64,000 bases of DNA, from assembly GCA_010645155.1 (NCBI GenBank), contig CM021320.1:998569-1062568 (forward strand), read 5' to 3'. The notes beneath the pieces are model-generated. The model was not told the DNA's origin and searched no databases. It saw only the letters and a list, made by a program, of their open reading frames with translations. This document shows, in pieces, positions 1 through 13,384 of this stretch. Origin of the DNA: Tigriopus japonicus. Lineage: Eukaryota; Arthropoda; Copepoda; Harpacticoida; Harpacticidae. Numbering within the stretch: position 1 is the stretch's first letter; each line of letters begins with the position of its first letter. Made by a program: the position numbers and the translations under genes.

Positions 1-3000
1 ATTTTCATTAGCTCTAGTTCTAACACCACTGTCAAGTGCAACTAAACTTTCCTTCTTTTTGCGCTAGATAGAGATTGATTATTCGTATTAGGCCAAGGAT
101 GACTCAACGAAGGATATATTACAGAATACCACTTAAGGCCGAGTTACTACAATGAAAATTCAACGGAACATTTACTGCTTTAAAATAACCTCTCATTTTA
201 GTACAATGACAGGCCTTAAGCTGTATTTCTGTAATTCGTCCTGAGAAATTAAGATGTCCTTGATTAGGCACACTACAATATTAATTTCATAACTTGCGTG
301 AGAATATTTGCCAAATAAACGGCTGGACCATTCCTCAAAAATATGAATTTAAATGACTTTGAAACTAAATGGACTTTAAAATTGTTATTGAAGGACTAGA
401 AATTGCTAGTAACATTTAACTTAAGCAGACTCCGTCCGAATGTAACTCGAAACGGATCTGATTTATTTTTCCTTAAAAGTCTTGCGGGTTTACCTGTGCT
501 CATTGCTTCAAATGAGATGAAACTTATCCCCTATTTACCTAAAACATAGCAGGAAAAGTACTCGCCTTCAATTACGACCTGAAGTACTCGCTTAGACAGT
601 CCTCCAAGAGCTTCCTTGAGCATGTCGATTTTGTAATCTACATTAAAAAGAATTTCTAATTATGCTGGTTCGTCTTGATAGCAACGGGCATATTCTGGAC
701 CTGCTCCTCTAAAGTGCCCACCCATGCTGCTTTTACTGATGGTGTTCCCATTCCTCTCTCCCATCTTGCTCCCCTCTTCTCCGTTGTTCCACGGAAGTTC
801 GCCACGGATTTTCCCTCGGTCTCCCGGCTCCTCCTCGGTTCCCTATTTTCCACCGGTCCAAGTTACTCATGTTCCATCTTTCCGCGTTCCTCCTTCAAGA
901 CCCACTTGGATCAAGGGTGGCCATTCTCTGATCCATAAACCTCATTTCTCAGGGGCCTACAAGAAAAGTCTTTGAGAAAAATTCTAAACAAAGTATTTTG
1001 CACAAATAGAGCGTGCTTTGACATGTTGTCCAAGTTTAAAATAAGAACTTTTTTGGGTCCAGTATTAGGTGGCTTGATGTTGAGATGGAAGGTTGGTTTC
1101 ATAGGTCCTTTTCAGCTGAATCATTTGTGGTCACCTTTGACATTTTCTCTGTCGATCTTTTGCTAAGCCTTCTTTTCCCTTTTAGTACCCACAGGATTCC
1201 CTCTTGAACAAGAACGACAAGAACTAAGACATACGAAAGACGAAAGAGTACATCTCAATCCCAGAGCACATTTTCACCCCCATTTCTAGGAGACAAAAAC
1301 TAGGCCTCTCTTAAGCGCCAACAAGAAGCTATTCATGTTCCGTGTTTGTGCTTTTGAAAAGTGAATGAGCAAGAGGGGTGAGGTGGCATGTTAAATGGCT
1401 TGGAACATTTCACACATAAATTTCAAAGCGAACGATTCATTTCAATTGCCAATTTGAACTCTGCACATAGTCAGGTAAGAAGTTCATCGGGAGTTTCTCA
1501 ACTATTTTTACGTCACTCTTTCATTGTTTGTTAGATTGATTGACGTTTCATTTGCTTATGTTATCTATCTGACATACATTCGATAAATAATAGCCTGTGA
1601 AACTATTATTATTATAAAGATCATTCAAGGGTGAACGATTATCATGTCCTTATTCGATTTTAGTCTAAATGTCTGAGTCTCACTCTGTTTCCAACCAGTT
1701 GGCTCTGTCTCTTAGGGATGCCATGTCAGATACTCAGTAAAGGTCAGACCGGCCATCAAATTAAGGTTCTGGCCATAAAGTTTTAGGTACACATTCATTC
1801 CAATTTCAAAGGCAAATTAAATACTTAAAATTCTGGAACATTTTCAAGGCCAAATGCGTTCACCATTCAAGTTCAAATGTTCCATGAAGCCTTCAAGGTC
1901 TTCGTCGATTGAATAGATTGAACCCAATTTCAGGAGAACACTTCTGAATGATTTCTTGTCAGTCTTTTCTCTTCCTCCTCGATCGACGCCTGAGTCTTAT
2001 TATTGGTCTCTCACATGTAAGAGATGGTCCTAGATACACAGATGATGCCATTAGGAAGCTGAAAGCCCTCCATTAAATTATCAAAGCGAGATATGTTAAT
2101 ACCACCGTTCCTTAGCAGTTCTTCTGTCTGCTTCTGATTGTGGCGTTGTGCCCCTAAGAAGTGTCGTGTGGTAACACTGTATTTTTCCCTCTTCTTGACA
2201 TTCTAGTGTACTTAAGTGAGTATGTACGTATAATGGATTTTGGGGATAGGATACACACTAGTGGGAAGATGATCTGGAGATCTGATGAGGCTGATGCTTG
2301 AGAGATGGGAATACATCTATGAGCCCTTTCAAGAGTTTTCAATTTTCCTATGACTTGATGAATAATTGATGAGCTCCAAATATGACGGAAAAAGAAGTCA
2401 AATTGTAGACCTCGAAGAGAGTGCTTCAACCTTTGGGGTCACGTATCTTGAAAAAGCAGAGAAAATCAATGCAAACCTCTGTTAAAGTCTTTGCCACGGA
2501 AATTCCTATGACGGATTTGGAGCCATTCGTGGCGCATTCCAGTGGTTCAGTTGGACCAGATTATTGTATAAATGCACCAGACCCCCCTTTTAGAGCACAG
2601 GAAACGAGTGGACGGTGGTGTCATAAGGAACAACCTGTTCCCACGTTCCCAAAGCGAGGAATGCCAATGCATTGTATTGCTGAGCTTGCGTGAGGTCATA
2701 GCCTTTATGGAGCCAGTAACATTAAGGAGAGCGAGAGGGTTATTGGTTTCCAGTAATTTGGGAACCATGGAACTGGATCCTTGGGGCAATAAATGCAATG
2801 CCAGACATGCCGTGTGTGTTCTACAGTTCAACAACCATTTGGGAATTGCATTTAACACACAGACTCTGAAAGCTCTAAACCCGATTTTGAACTTTCCTTG
2901 CCCTCGATAAAGGCGCTTGTTTTTGGGGAGATAATCCACTCGGTGAACAACTTTCAAACATGTTTTGAGACCTGCCCACGTTAATTTTCTGGTTCCAATT

Positions 3001-3823
3001 AATGTCCCTAGCGGGGCATGACCTAAATTCCCGTCCAAAAGCGGGGATGCAAAAACCAGTTTGAGCGAACTTTTCTGGAATCCCTAATTCTCAGCCTTCA
3101 TTGGCACCTATCTGGTATTTTATGGTTCCTTGATTGCCATTGGCGACCCTTGGAGGCAAACTAGTAGCAGCATACAGACAAACAGTCCTCTTCTCGCCCC
3201 TTTCTTCACTTCCTTCCATTCTCCTCCCTTCTTTTTTGTGAGAACAGGCCAACTACATACAGAGTATGGCGGCAAAACTTTGTTCCACTTGCCTCGAAAA
3301 ATTGCTCTCATTATTGGAAACGCCGTTCGACACTTTCCCAAGCAAGAAGGAATTTCTCACCAAACTCGACTTTGGAACACTCACCAGACCCTCTACATTT
3401 CAAAAATGTATAGCACTTATTTTACCACAAACGCCCACATTTTCTGGTGGGAGCACACAACAAAAACTTGCGTCTAATTTTTGTTGTCGAGTTTTGTCAT
3501 GACACTGACGAACCAAAAGTTTATAAACTTCAACCAGCTTTACAATGTTACTGTGTTAACTGATTAGGGTTGCCAAGGAACAATAATCTTCTCATCATGC
3601 TTCCTTGGATTTTAATCAAATGATATTACCACCTTGTTTCTTGAACTTTTCGTGAAGGTCAAAGTTGATGCCTCTGGGTCTTTGCTCATCCGTCAACCTG
3701 AATCTTTATTACAACTTTGGGTCGAGGTAATTACTGTCGACAGAACAAAAGAGGTTCTCAAGAGAGAAAAAACATAATTGAAATTGATTTTTTGCCGCCA
3801 AATTTCTTCCTCTGTTTGTGATT

Positions 3824-4101
3824 GTAAGTCAGTTGTTGAGGTAGCTTGAAAGTATGGCAGTAGCATATCTGGAAGCATAAAAGCTGTTAAAAGAAGCACA
3901 TGAGATGGAGGAGACCAAATGAGTAGACATAACCATGGTCGATCAAGTTTCGCTACAGAGGCTGCGCTTTTCCGATCACAGCTTACGTAACAAAACTTGA
4001 TCGGGCATGATTATTGCTACTCCATCTCATATGCTTCTTCTATGCTTCTAGATATGCTTCTACTATACTTCCAAACTACCTCAGCAACCGACCTATAGTT
4101 A
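3824..4101. repeat. Foldback (inverted-repeat) element
   Basis: Two arms of about 85 bp, 3824-3910 and 4019-4101, are imperfect reverse complements. Shared blocks include TTGAGGTAG, AGCATATCTGGAAGCAT and GAGATGGAG with few mismatches. The spacer of about 110 bp holds a second, inner inverted pair built on GATCAAGTTT and AAACTTGATC. This is the form of a non-autonomous foldback or MITE. No open reading frame or clear target-site duplication was found. Confidence 0.6.
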
Positions 4102-7100
4102 CAAAATAGAAAATGAATGACAAAATATATTTTGTGTGCCGTTACAGAGTTCGAGTTGTGATTTTCAGTTTCTCTTTCTTATTTGTTACTATTTACCAGA
4201 CGTTGTTCAAAAGGTAGCCATTGTTACAAGTTGTACACTTCCATGGGCGAAACCATTGTATCTTTTGTGTCTGAAAGCCAAGGTAGAAGCCCAAATGACA
4301 ATGGGATTTTGGCACGGGCATTCTAGTCAAGGTTTTCTTGAAAGCGTGTTATATTCTTAAGACACGTGATTGATTTTCAACATTTGATGGTCACACTATG
4401 CTTACTAGTTCTCTATAGTTCTCTTATAGCTACTAGTTCTGGTTCTCTTCGAAATTTTTCTAGCCATTTATGGAAACTATCCATTCTCGTCAATCACTAC
4501 ACTTTTTGTTATTGAGGTGCTATCGCGTGTTGTGAATGAGTTTTCAAGCATTCGGATGAATAATAAAAAAGGCATACGTCTTTTCTCCTCATATTTGCAT
4601 CTTAAAAGCCGAAACGACTTTTCCCAGTTTTATGTTATTACCTTCGTTCATGCGGGTAAATAAATATGTTACGGGGAACGAAAAATGCTTTGCTTTAGAA
4701 CACACCTTTAACTAATTAGGGTTTTAGTGATGTTCAAGATTTTCGGACCTCAAAGACGGACAGGTGAAAATGATATGAAGAGTCACTAAGAGGCTAATTA
4801 ATAGAGACAACAAAGGAAAAGCAAATTACAACATGCTTTGGTCCAGAAATCCCTTAACCTTAAAGGCAAAGAACGGACTACGGAAAAACAAAACAAGTTT
4901 GCCTTAAATCACTCATTGAACAATTAGAAGCACTGATGTGTTTTGCCATTTTGTTTTTTTAAGGTTAAAAATCTGAACACAACTAAAATTTTCAACAAGC
5001 AATAGACCCTTTCTGCCATAAAATCTGGCAGCACTGCAAACTCGAAATTCATTTTTATAACTATCAATGGAACTCGAAATCGAAGTAGTTCGAGTGTTGC
5101 CAAATTAGTTCCTGTTTTGGTCTTTTCAAAACTTGCCTTTTTTAACATCGATGAACTTCCGAGTCAAAACTGGCAACACTCCTGGTTCGAAACACATCAC
5201 TAATTAGAAGGGTTTCTGATATCAAATTCTAGGCTCTATTTTTTTCATGTTGAGTATCGAGCAAATTTTCACCATCATGGACAATACGTACAAATAGAGA
5301 AGAACAATTTCCTCCCCACGCATTTGCCTTCTCTTTGAAATCTATGTGATTAATCTCTTGTTTTACGAGGTCAAAAATTCCTGTGCGAGTTTTCCATTTA
5401 AAGGAGACATGTGTATCACTTGTTCCACTTTTGAAAGACATTCAAAGTGTCGTTATCCACACGCTAAAGTTTGAGACCTTTGAGGGGAGGGAGGATATTC
5501 AAGCTATCCCCTCTGTGAGCAAGAATTTCAAATAATTGGACATCTGTCCCAGAGTGTCCAACACATTTGAGTTGTGGAACACTAGGGGTCAAGGACCGCA
5601 CTCTGAAATTTATCATTGAAAGCTTGGAAAATGAATTCTTCGCACCTGCACATCTTTTTAAGAAACTTCAAACATAACTTTTGTCCCTATTATAAAGATG
5701 GACACAGGACGGACGATAGTTCGAAGTTAATCGTGCAAGAAATCGATCCGAAGCTGAGATATTCATGTAATTTGAGAATACTGCTTTCTCGATTTGATTG
5801 CTTATCAATCCACACTTATTCAAGATGATGAGGTTTTGCGTATGTATGATACCTTGTATGAAGAACGTTGTCTTTGGGATATGACATTTTCCAGAAAACG
5901 AGACGAGATAGGAGTTTTTTTTCAACGATTGTCAAGCTTTTTATTGTAAAATTTAGAAAACTTCTGACTTTGAGCACCCTTTAACCATCTTCTCTGTACA
6001 ACTCACGAAAGCTCATAAGTTGGCCATGCAAACTTACTTCCCAAAGACATTCCTCTGCTCTTTGGATATTGCAAAAAGTGAGAACGTTTAAGAATGTGAC
6101 CATTACGCAAGAAAGACGACAGTGTGACACTTTCACTCTGGCAGACAAATTTCCAAGATGCCCCATTTGACTCATTTCCTGTAGTTGGGAAACGCCAAGA
6201 TGCTTTTAGGAAGTTGTCCTTTCCCACCGAAACATGAGAAAGCTGAGGTAATTAGAATACCACCGCCAGAAACATCACCATTTTGGCCACTACTGCAATG
6301 CCAGTACGCTCCAAGATAGCCATAGCCAAATATGCAGGCGTTTGTTCCAAAATAAGCTTCACTCATCATTAAGGACAAGAGCGCATTAACAAATAGGGGG
6401 AATAACGCCAGTGAGAAAAACATCCCTCAGTAACGGATCATTTTACCGTTTCTGTATCTTTGGGAGTGGCCTCACAAAATCTAAAGCGACATTAATATAA
6501 TTTGCTTCCAATTGGTCGGTCCAACTTCCCAAAGTGTTTCATTGGATTCACTGACCATCCAATAGATACTGAAGGTACGTGAAATAGGGGAGTTAACCGT
6601 TAATGGACATTGCCAACCGACTTCATTGCTAGAAAATGGCTTCCATTCTCGTTCGATTTAATTTGAGCATTAGGAAGGAGGACTCTTGTTTTAATCCCCA
6701 TCCAAGCCAGACGATCCCTTTTGTTGGATCGACACTTAACCTTCAATAAGTGCAGATCGTTATTGTTCCAATCACATCTGGCAAGAACCTTCTTTTGGCA
6801 ACGCTGACTCAATTTTACGCCCATAATTTCTATCTGATAGCCATTGAATTGTTAAGCACATAACCAAGCTTCAAAGGAGAGAAAAGTCCCCAATTCCACC
6901 GATATTGTAAATGGCAAAATTAGAAACCCATTTGCAATTCCCGGTCACATGCACAAAGACTCTTTTGGCCTTGAAACTATTGGACCCAAAGTGGATATTG
7001 ATAAGGTCATACCACAGATTGCTCACATAACCTTGAGCCTTAGTCATTTGGAGCATCTGCTAGCCACCCACAGTTCTGAAGCATGTACGTATGTAGAAAG

Positions 7101-10100
7101 GCCACAATTCCGGAAGTCTGTTAGACATTTTGTGAGCGAGCCTCAAAGAGTCTTTTGTCAGAGCAGTTCTTTTGAGCTGTTCCTTTTCTCGAAGGCAGAG
7201 ACTTCGTGATTTAGGAGAAATTCCCCAAGTTATCAACCCCATCCAGGTCCAATTCGCACGGTCCATCACGACCCTAAATCAACGTTGTGAGCCCATTAGT
7301 AGGATCTGATGTGAGTTCCATTTCTTCCTATGGTGCTGATTGATCAAGCCTCCCTGCGACTGCTTGCTGGCTTTCCCCCACCCTTCAAAATATGAGTGAC
7401 CCAAATCTCTGTTCTTGTGGAATGTTCACTTTTTTTTGTCCAAAGGCTGAGGTGCTAAAGCTGATCCTCGTTTTAATAGATCCTCTTGAATCATACGAGC
7501 TTAAAATTGCGGAAAAGGTTCACTCTGAAAAGTGTCGCAAGGTGGTTTAACGAAAGTCAGAATAGTAGGGTTTACATTAGAAGCCACATTGGGAAACATA
7601 CAGGAATTCTGGTGGAGTTTAGTTCGAATATGATTTATTGGAGATTCGGCTTACAGAATGACTGTGTATTTGGGTTGCATCATTTATTTATGAGCCGGAT
7701 TTTTTGGGGCTCAAAAGCACTTCATATGAGAGAGAAATGAGATCAATTTGTAACCTTGGGGAAATGAAATAAATCCCTCCGCCCTTTTCCCCATTTCGTT
7801 TTTTTCTTCAGCCCATTGTTCTATTTAGTTTTGAGCATTTTAAACAAAGGTTTTTAGCTTTTGAGGTGCAGGCCTGGTTTGCCGTAATATTTTCCGCCTG
7901 GTTTCCGTAATAAATCAGTCTTAAGAGGTGGTGCAGTCAAGGAAGCCCCTCGGAAAATTCTCCGCATTTCTAACCCAGGGTGCCCAATTATTCCTCACTC
8001 AAGAACCAACCAAAGAATTCTAAGTTTAGAATAGCAAGAACTTGTCCATCTTAAACAAACGAAAGGATTTTTTCACTTTTTTATAGCAGAAAATATAATA
8101 CTTGGGTCGATTTTGTGTTTTGGTGACCCTGAGTGTAGAGGGACACTGTAACTGAGATATTTCCTGATGGAGGATGCTCTGGTGTTTTTTTTTATTTTGC
8201 CTCAATCCAAGGCAGAGAGTTTAGCTGACACCACAAGATAGTGATCATAAAATGTACACATTGAGCATCAAGTTGATTTATGGCCACTCAAACACACTCA
8301 AAGGCCGGCTTAAAATGATTAAAACCCTCCACAATAGAGAGGCCCGGAGAAAGAAGTTAAGCTTGGAAGAAGCCTCAAAACCCCGACCCATCTTTTAGCT
8401 CGCTACTTGGGTCAATATACTGCATCAAGGTTAACTTTGATTGGTAAAGAGAGACAGAGAATGGAGAAGTGCAAAAGGCACCCAACACCAAAGAGCAAAA
8501 AGTAAAAAAAAGAGAAGGAACAAAAGCGAAAAGAACAATCTTCACTCAAGATTAAGTCCTGGGCGATCAAGAAACCTCTGAAAAAGTGCCGACAGCACTG
8601 AGACAACTTTCTTTCTCACGAATCCCTGTGAGACCATAAGGGTCTCGCTGCTCAATTATGTTTTAATGAGACTGTCTTATAAGTCTGGTGGTACTGCTCC
8701 CTTCGCTTGTGACGAGGGCCTCACAATGCTTTCATCACAACATTGTATTCCTCTACGTGGCCTTGATTCTAGACCAGCAGAGGCTGTCAGTAGAATTATC
8801 CGTCAGGCATTCCTTAGAGACCCTAAATTAACCACACGCTCCTAGTCACTCAATCTGTCAAGCATCACGAGTCTTGGGGGAATCCCAGGGGAATTGATTT
8901 GAACACAAAGGATTGAAGTTGTTTTTATCTCAGTGATTTCAGAGCAGGGAAAGGTCCCTGAAAATGAGAAACTTTTCGCCCATCTCCAACTCCATTTACT
9001 TCCTCCTTCTACTTCTGCTTGTGTGGCGATATCCCAGTTGAGAGTTGGGAAAACCAGGACGAGGATGAAGAATACGAAGAAAAAAGGGAGTCGGGCAGTT
9101 GAAGCCTTTCTCTGTCCTCCGTCCTCGATCCTCAATGGAAGTGGGTGATGGAATTCTTGTGTGGAACCTGGTCACATTGCTGTATCCTCGGTCCAAAAAG
9201 GCCGTTGGGCCATTTTTACTTTTCTTGAGCCATTAGTGAGGGCACAGGCTAAAACTTGAACCAGCCTGCCTTGATTAGTTGGACACGATTGCCTTCAAAA
9301 AGTGACACGGAGACAAGTTCCAAGGGAACGAAGGGATTAAAAGCCATTTCCTCACACTTGAAAAATGAACCAGACGCTTGAAGGGAAACGGGAAAAGAGC
9401 AATTGAAATAGGACTTCTCTTCTCTCTGGCCTTATTTGATATTCACGCATTAGAAAGTGTGGTGAGATGCCCTGTGGTTCTCGGTTTTTGCACATGGAAC
9501 AAGATCATTGCTCACAAAGAGCTCTGCTGGATCATTGTTCTTGGAGACGCCCCGAAAAAAAGAAGAAAGTAGAAGGTTTCAAGGAACTATTTGGGTAATG
9601 AGCTTTTTTGTCCTCCCTAGACACTCTACACTCTCCTTCTTGTAGAGACAACCTCTCTCAAAGGGTCCCAGAAAAATATACCAACGACCTTGAGCATTAC
9701 GTGTAGCCATTAGGCTCTGTTTAGTACGCAAGTCCATTAAGCAAATCTTCCTCATCACGGCTTTATTGGTCCTCAGGTAAGGAGACGATAACCGGAACCA
9801 GCTTGGACGAGAGCCAAGTCTGCCCTTGGTCCTTGTAGTCAATATCAGAGACCTGACCAATAATGTGGTTCCAGGCCCATAATCAAACCGAGTTGCCCTC
9901 ATAGCACTAGGTAAAGGGACCTTCCGTCCTTCACTCACGCAGTCAGTCAGTCACTCAAGCAAGTAGAGCAAGCCTGAACTTGGAGTTGGAGGGAGGATCT
10001 TTGATGGTGATACGAAGTTTTCCACTTAAGTTGGGCAAAAAGACAAGAAGAGTGAAGTGGGAAGGAGAAATGAGAGGATGAGAAGAAGGGCCTCTTTCTC

Positions 10101-11616
10101 AAGCTCAAAGATCCATTCTAACTCAATTGCTCCAACCTGAGTATTGAACTTGAGGTAACTTTTCGAATTAAGAGACTTCCCGAGGATTGGTTTTTGACTT
10201 GAGATATCTTTAAAGCCGGAGCCGTCACGTCCATCAAGCTTGTCAGGCGAACTTTGGGACAGATCCATTCATCCCCAAGATAATCAGGACCTCTCCCAAA
10301 ATAGTTCTTTATCAAAACAAATGAAGCCATTATTCGTCTGGATCCAATCAGCCAAGGCCCAATCTGTGCCAGTTGGTTCCTAAAAGTTGCCAAGATTATT
10401 GGATATCATTGATCCTGTATCAAACCATGATAACTCCGATGTTGTCTCTTCTAAGGCCCCCTCAACGTTCCATTAGTTGTTGGCTTATTTGCGGACAAAA
10501 CGGGGAATTTATTTGCCTAAGGCTGCTCACGTACCCTCAATGAATCTCAGAAGCAGGAGAAATGGCGTCTGATGCAAAAAGACCATTGGGAATGGCCAAC
10601 TTAAATGAGATTCATTGGAAATTAGTCCGCCTTCCTCTTCACTGGCGTCTGTCTCTTGGAACTTGCGAGTTCGAGGAGAGCTGTCGCGTTTATAAGATTC
10701 CCCTGGAGAGTTAGAAGATTGGAATGGCTTAAACCTCAGCCCGAAAAAAACCCACCTTCTTTTTCTCTAGAATGATAAGAGCATCGGTGTTCAAGGAATA
10801 TTTCAGAAATCCTTCAAAATGCCTCACACTTGCCAAGCAAGCATGCTGTGAATGCGAAAACAAAGTTCCCAAAAGATCCCTCTTTTTCCCTCGCGCTTGA
10901 GTTTGTTCCAAGTTCTTTTCTTGTACGCGCAGCATTTTGAATGCCCGAATCTCTCCCATTTTCTTTTCCTGCAGTAGCTTTATTTAGAGACTGAAAACGG
11001 AAGAAGAGAACAAAACCAACAGATTTCTGGGGGGAAATTGAAAACCAATTGAGGCAAACTTGAGAAACTTGAAATTGACAGTTTTATTTGCAAAATGCGT
11101 ATACGCCTTCTTTTACTCCTCTGTGAATTCCCTTAAAGGAAAGAGAAACGAGCCAATCTGCGTCCTGAAAACGCCACTGATGCCAAATCTTTGACGTTAT
11201 TAACATAATCGATCAAGTGGAACCCTTTCCCTCATTGGAACCAAGGCTTGTCTTCAATGATGCAAACCACCGAATCCACCTCTTGTTATTGTAGTAAACA
11301 TGTCAAAGTTTGCCACCAGAATGTGGCTAAATGTCCTAGAAATTTGTCTTGTGATGTGGGGAGACTCTAAACTAGTTTGGTGGCTTTTGGAGCGATTCTG
11401 AAATCCCAGGGTTTTGCCGTTTTGCTAACAAAGACATTGCAGATGCAGAACCTAGATTCCAGATCCCAGAGTTGAGGGGAGACACCAAGACGAGATGCAG
11501 ATATAGGTCTTGACTGTATTTGACAGGATTTTCATGTCAACTTCCATTAGATTAAGGTCAATTACTGGCCTACCCTGAAACCCGTTAGTGAAGGGTTTAT
11601 TCCGAAATGCCCTACT

Positions 11617-11638
11617 CCAAACCAAACCAAACCAAACC
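11617..11638. repeat. AAACC microsatellite
   Basis: Short tandem run of the 5-bp unit AAACC, about four copies, in noncoding sequence. Confidence 0.7.
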
Positions 11639-13361
11639 GTTGAATCCTAAAGAAAAGTTGGCCATTCTAGTGGCGATTTTAAATCATCATCATAAATATG
11701 ACTAGTCTGGATGACTGTCAAACTTTTTTCTGTGCCTCTCGCAAACTGGGCATTCAGTAAGGAACCGTGGGTATGTAGTTTCTGGGAGACAGAAAGTTTC
11801 TTGCCGTTTTCCAGAGACACTTGAAAGAAGAAAACGACCAAAAGAGAATTTGAAAGGCGTTCTTGGATCCTACTCGGTTGCATATTGTGCCTTAAAAAGA
11901 GGATCAGATGTTGTGAAGATTTGTTCCGCCTTATCTCTGATAACTAAGTACTTTTTGTGAATTTCCAGATACCCAAGGCCCTTGAGGCTCGAGGGGTTCT
12001 TGCGTTTCACTTCTTCCCAAAGTCATTGGGATTGAGAGCTTTGGAAGAGACCCAGGAGGACGTGCACCTCACCTCGTTGGATTCACTAGTGAAATACTGC
12101 TTTTATTTCTCCAAAGAGCTCACTCATGCTTGAAAAGACGCTTTTGTTGACAGGGTCGTGTCAAGCATTCAAGGGTGACCATTTGTTTTAGGATTCGCGA
12201 TTTCACGGGTGCGCGCTTTCTCGTTGCCCAAGTGACTTCGCTTTGGTTTTGCTAGTGCTCTAGTCTATTACCTTGCTCGGTTATAAACTCACTTTTTGGT
12301 GGGTGTTGAAAGAACTCAATGACCCGTGGGTCTCTCAAGATTTCCTCTCCCAAGTTGGGAAATGAGAGCCTTTTCCATACCCCTTTCGCACTCAGGTTCC
12401 ATTATTCAGAGAACTTTGCCAACAAAGCATCCTCTTGATCTCTCCTCTCGATCTCGACTCACTTCAAATTCAAGATTGTGGTCAAAGTCTCTAGACACAA
12501 TCGATCTCACTCAGTCCGACTTCCAAAGCACGCATCCCGTTATCTAGTGGATGGTTTACGGCCAGAATGTGAGACAATGTCTCGAATGCAGAGGCCATGT
12601 CAATGGTTGTATGTAGTAGCTGAAGGCGGACGACGACAGCGATTATTCAAAAGACCTTCTTCACCCCATACCCCATGTTCCGCTAGGCGACTAGAAATGT
12701 GTTCATTCCAATGTCTCCTTCAGGGAATCGTCTTAGTACATGTACAATGTGTCAAAGAAGGCGGGAGACCGGATGGTCGGAGAACCGGGAGCCAGAAATA
12801 GGGAAGGGGGATTTTTGCCTAAGAGGGAAAACCAAAAGTGGAGCAAGAAGGGAAGGCAAAGGGGTTGCTTCCATCGTACAAGAGGGTTTTGAAGTAGCCC
12901 TATAGAATGTAGTATGTACCACCATTCACAGGTCATATTCTTTGGTTGGCATCTTCTCCATTTGACAATTCCTTTATGTAAGATGTACGACACGGTCGAA
13001 AGACGCGGGGGACAGCTTGTATTGAAAACTGCTCAAGCATCGATTGAAAGCGAATCGAATGGGAATTCGCATTTAAAGGGTCTTGAAATCGGAGCAGAAA
13101 TGGAACACCCTTGTGATCGAGAGAGAGATGGTCGCTCTTTACGGTGGCCGAACCCGACTCGATCCCTTTTTAGACCCTCTGAACCCTATCAAAGCTGAGA
13201 GGGACATGCATTTAGTGAAAGATTTATTTGAGGAGAATTGCTATGGACCTTCCTTCACTCGTCCAAGGTTTGGGATGTTTTAAGGCCGAAAAAGAGAGGA
13301 AGAGAAAAGGGGAATTGAGACGGAATTCACCACGTTGGCCTTTTCTCTGAGCGACTGAGCG

Positions 13362-13384
13362 AGCAAGCAAGCAAGCAAGCAAGC
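13362..13384. repeat. AGCA tetranucleotide microsatellite
   Basis: Five to six perfect copies of a 4-bp unit (AGCA/GCAA) in noncoding DNA. Confidence 0.8.

Noticed and set aside
5093..5180. GAGTGTTGCCA / TGGCAACACTC inverted pair as a transposon
   Set aside because: Only 11 bp of matching ends about 70 bp apart, with no flanking duplication; too little to call an element.
12326..13283. Cluster of overlapping plus-strand ORFs
   Set aside because: They overlap in different frames, share no domain and do not join in phase at plausible splice sites.
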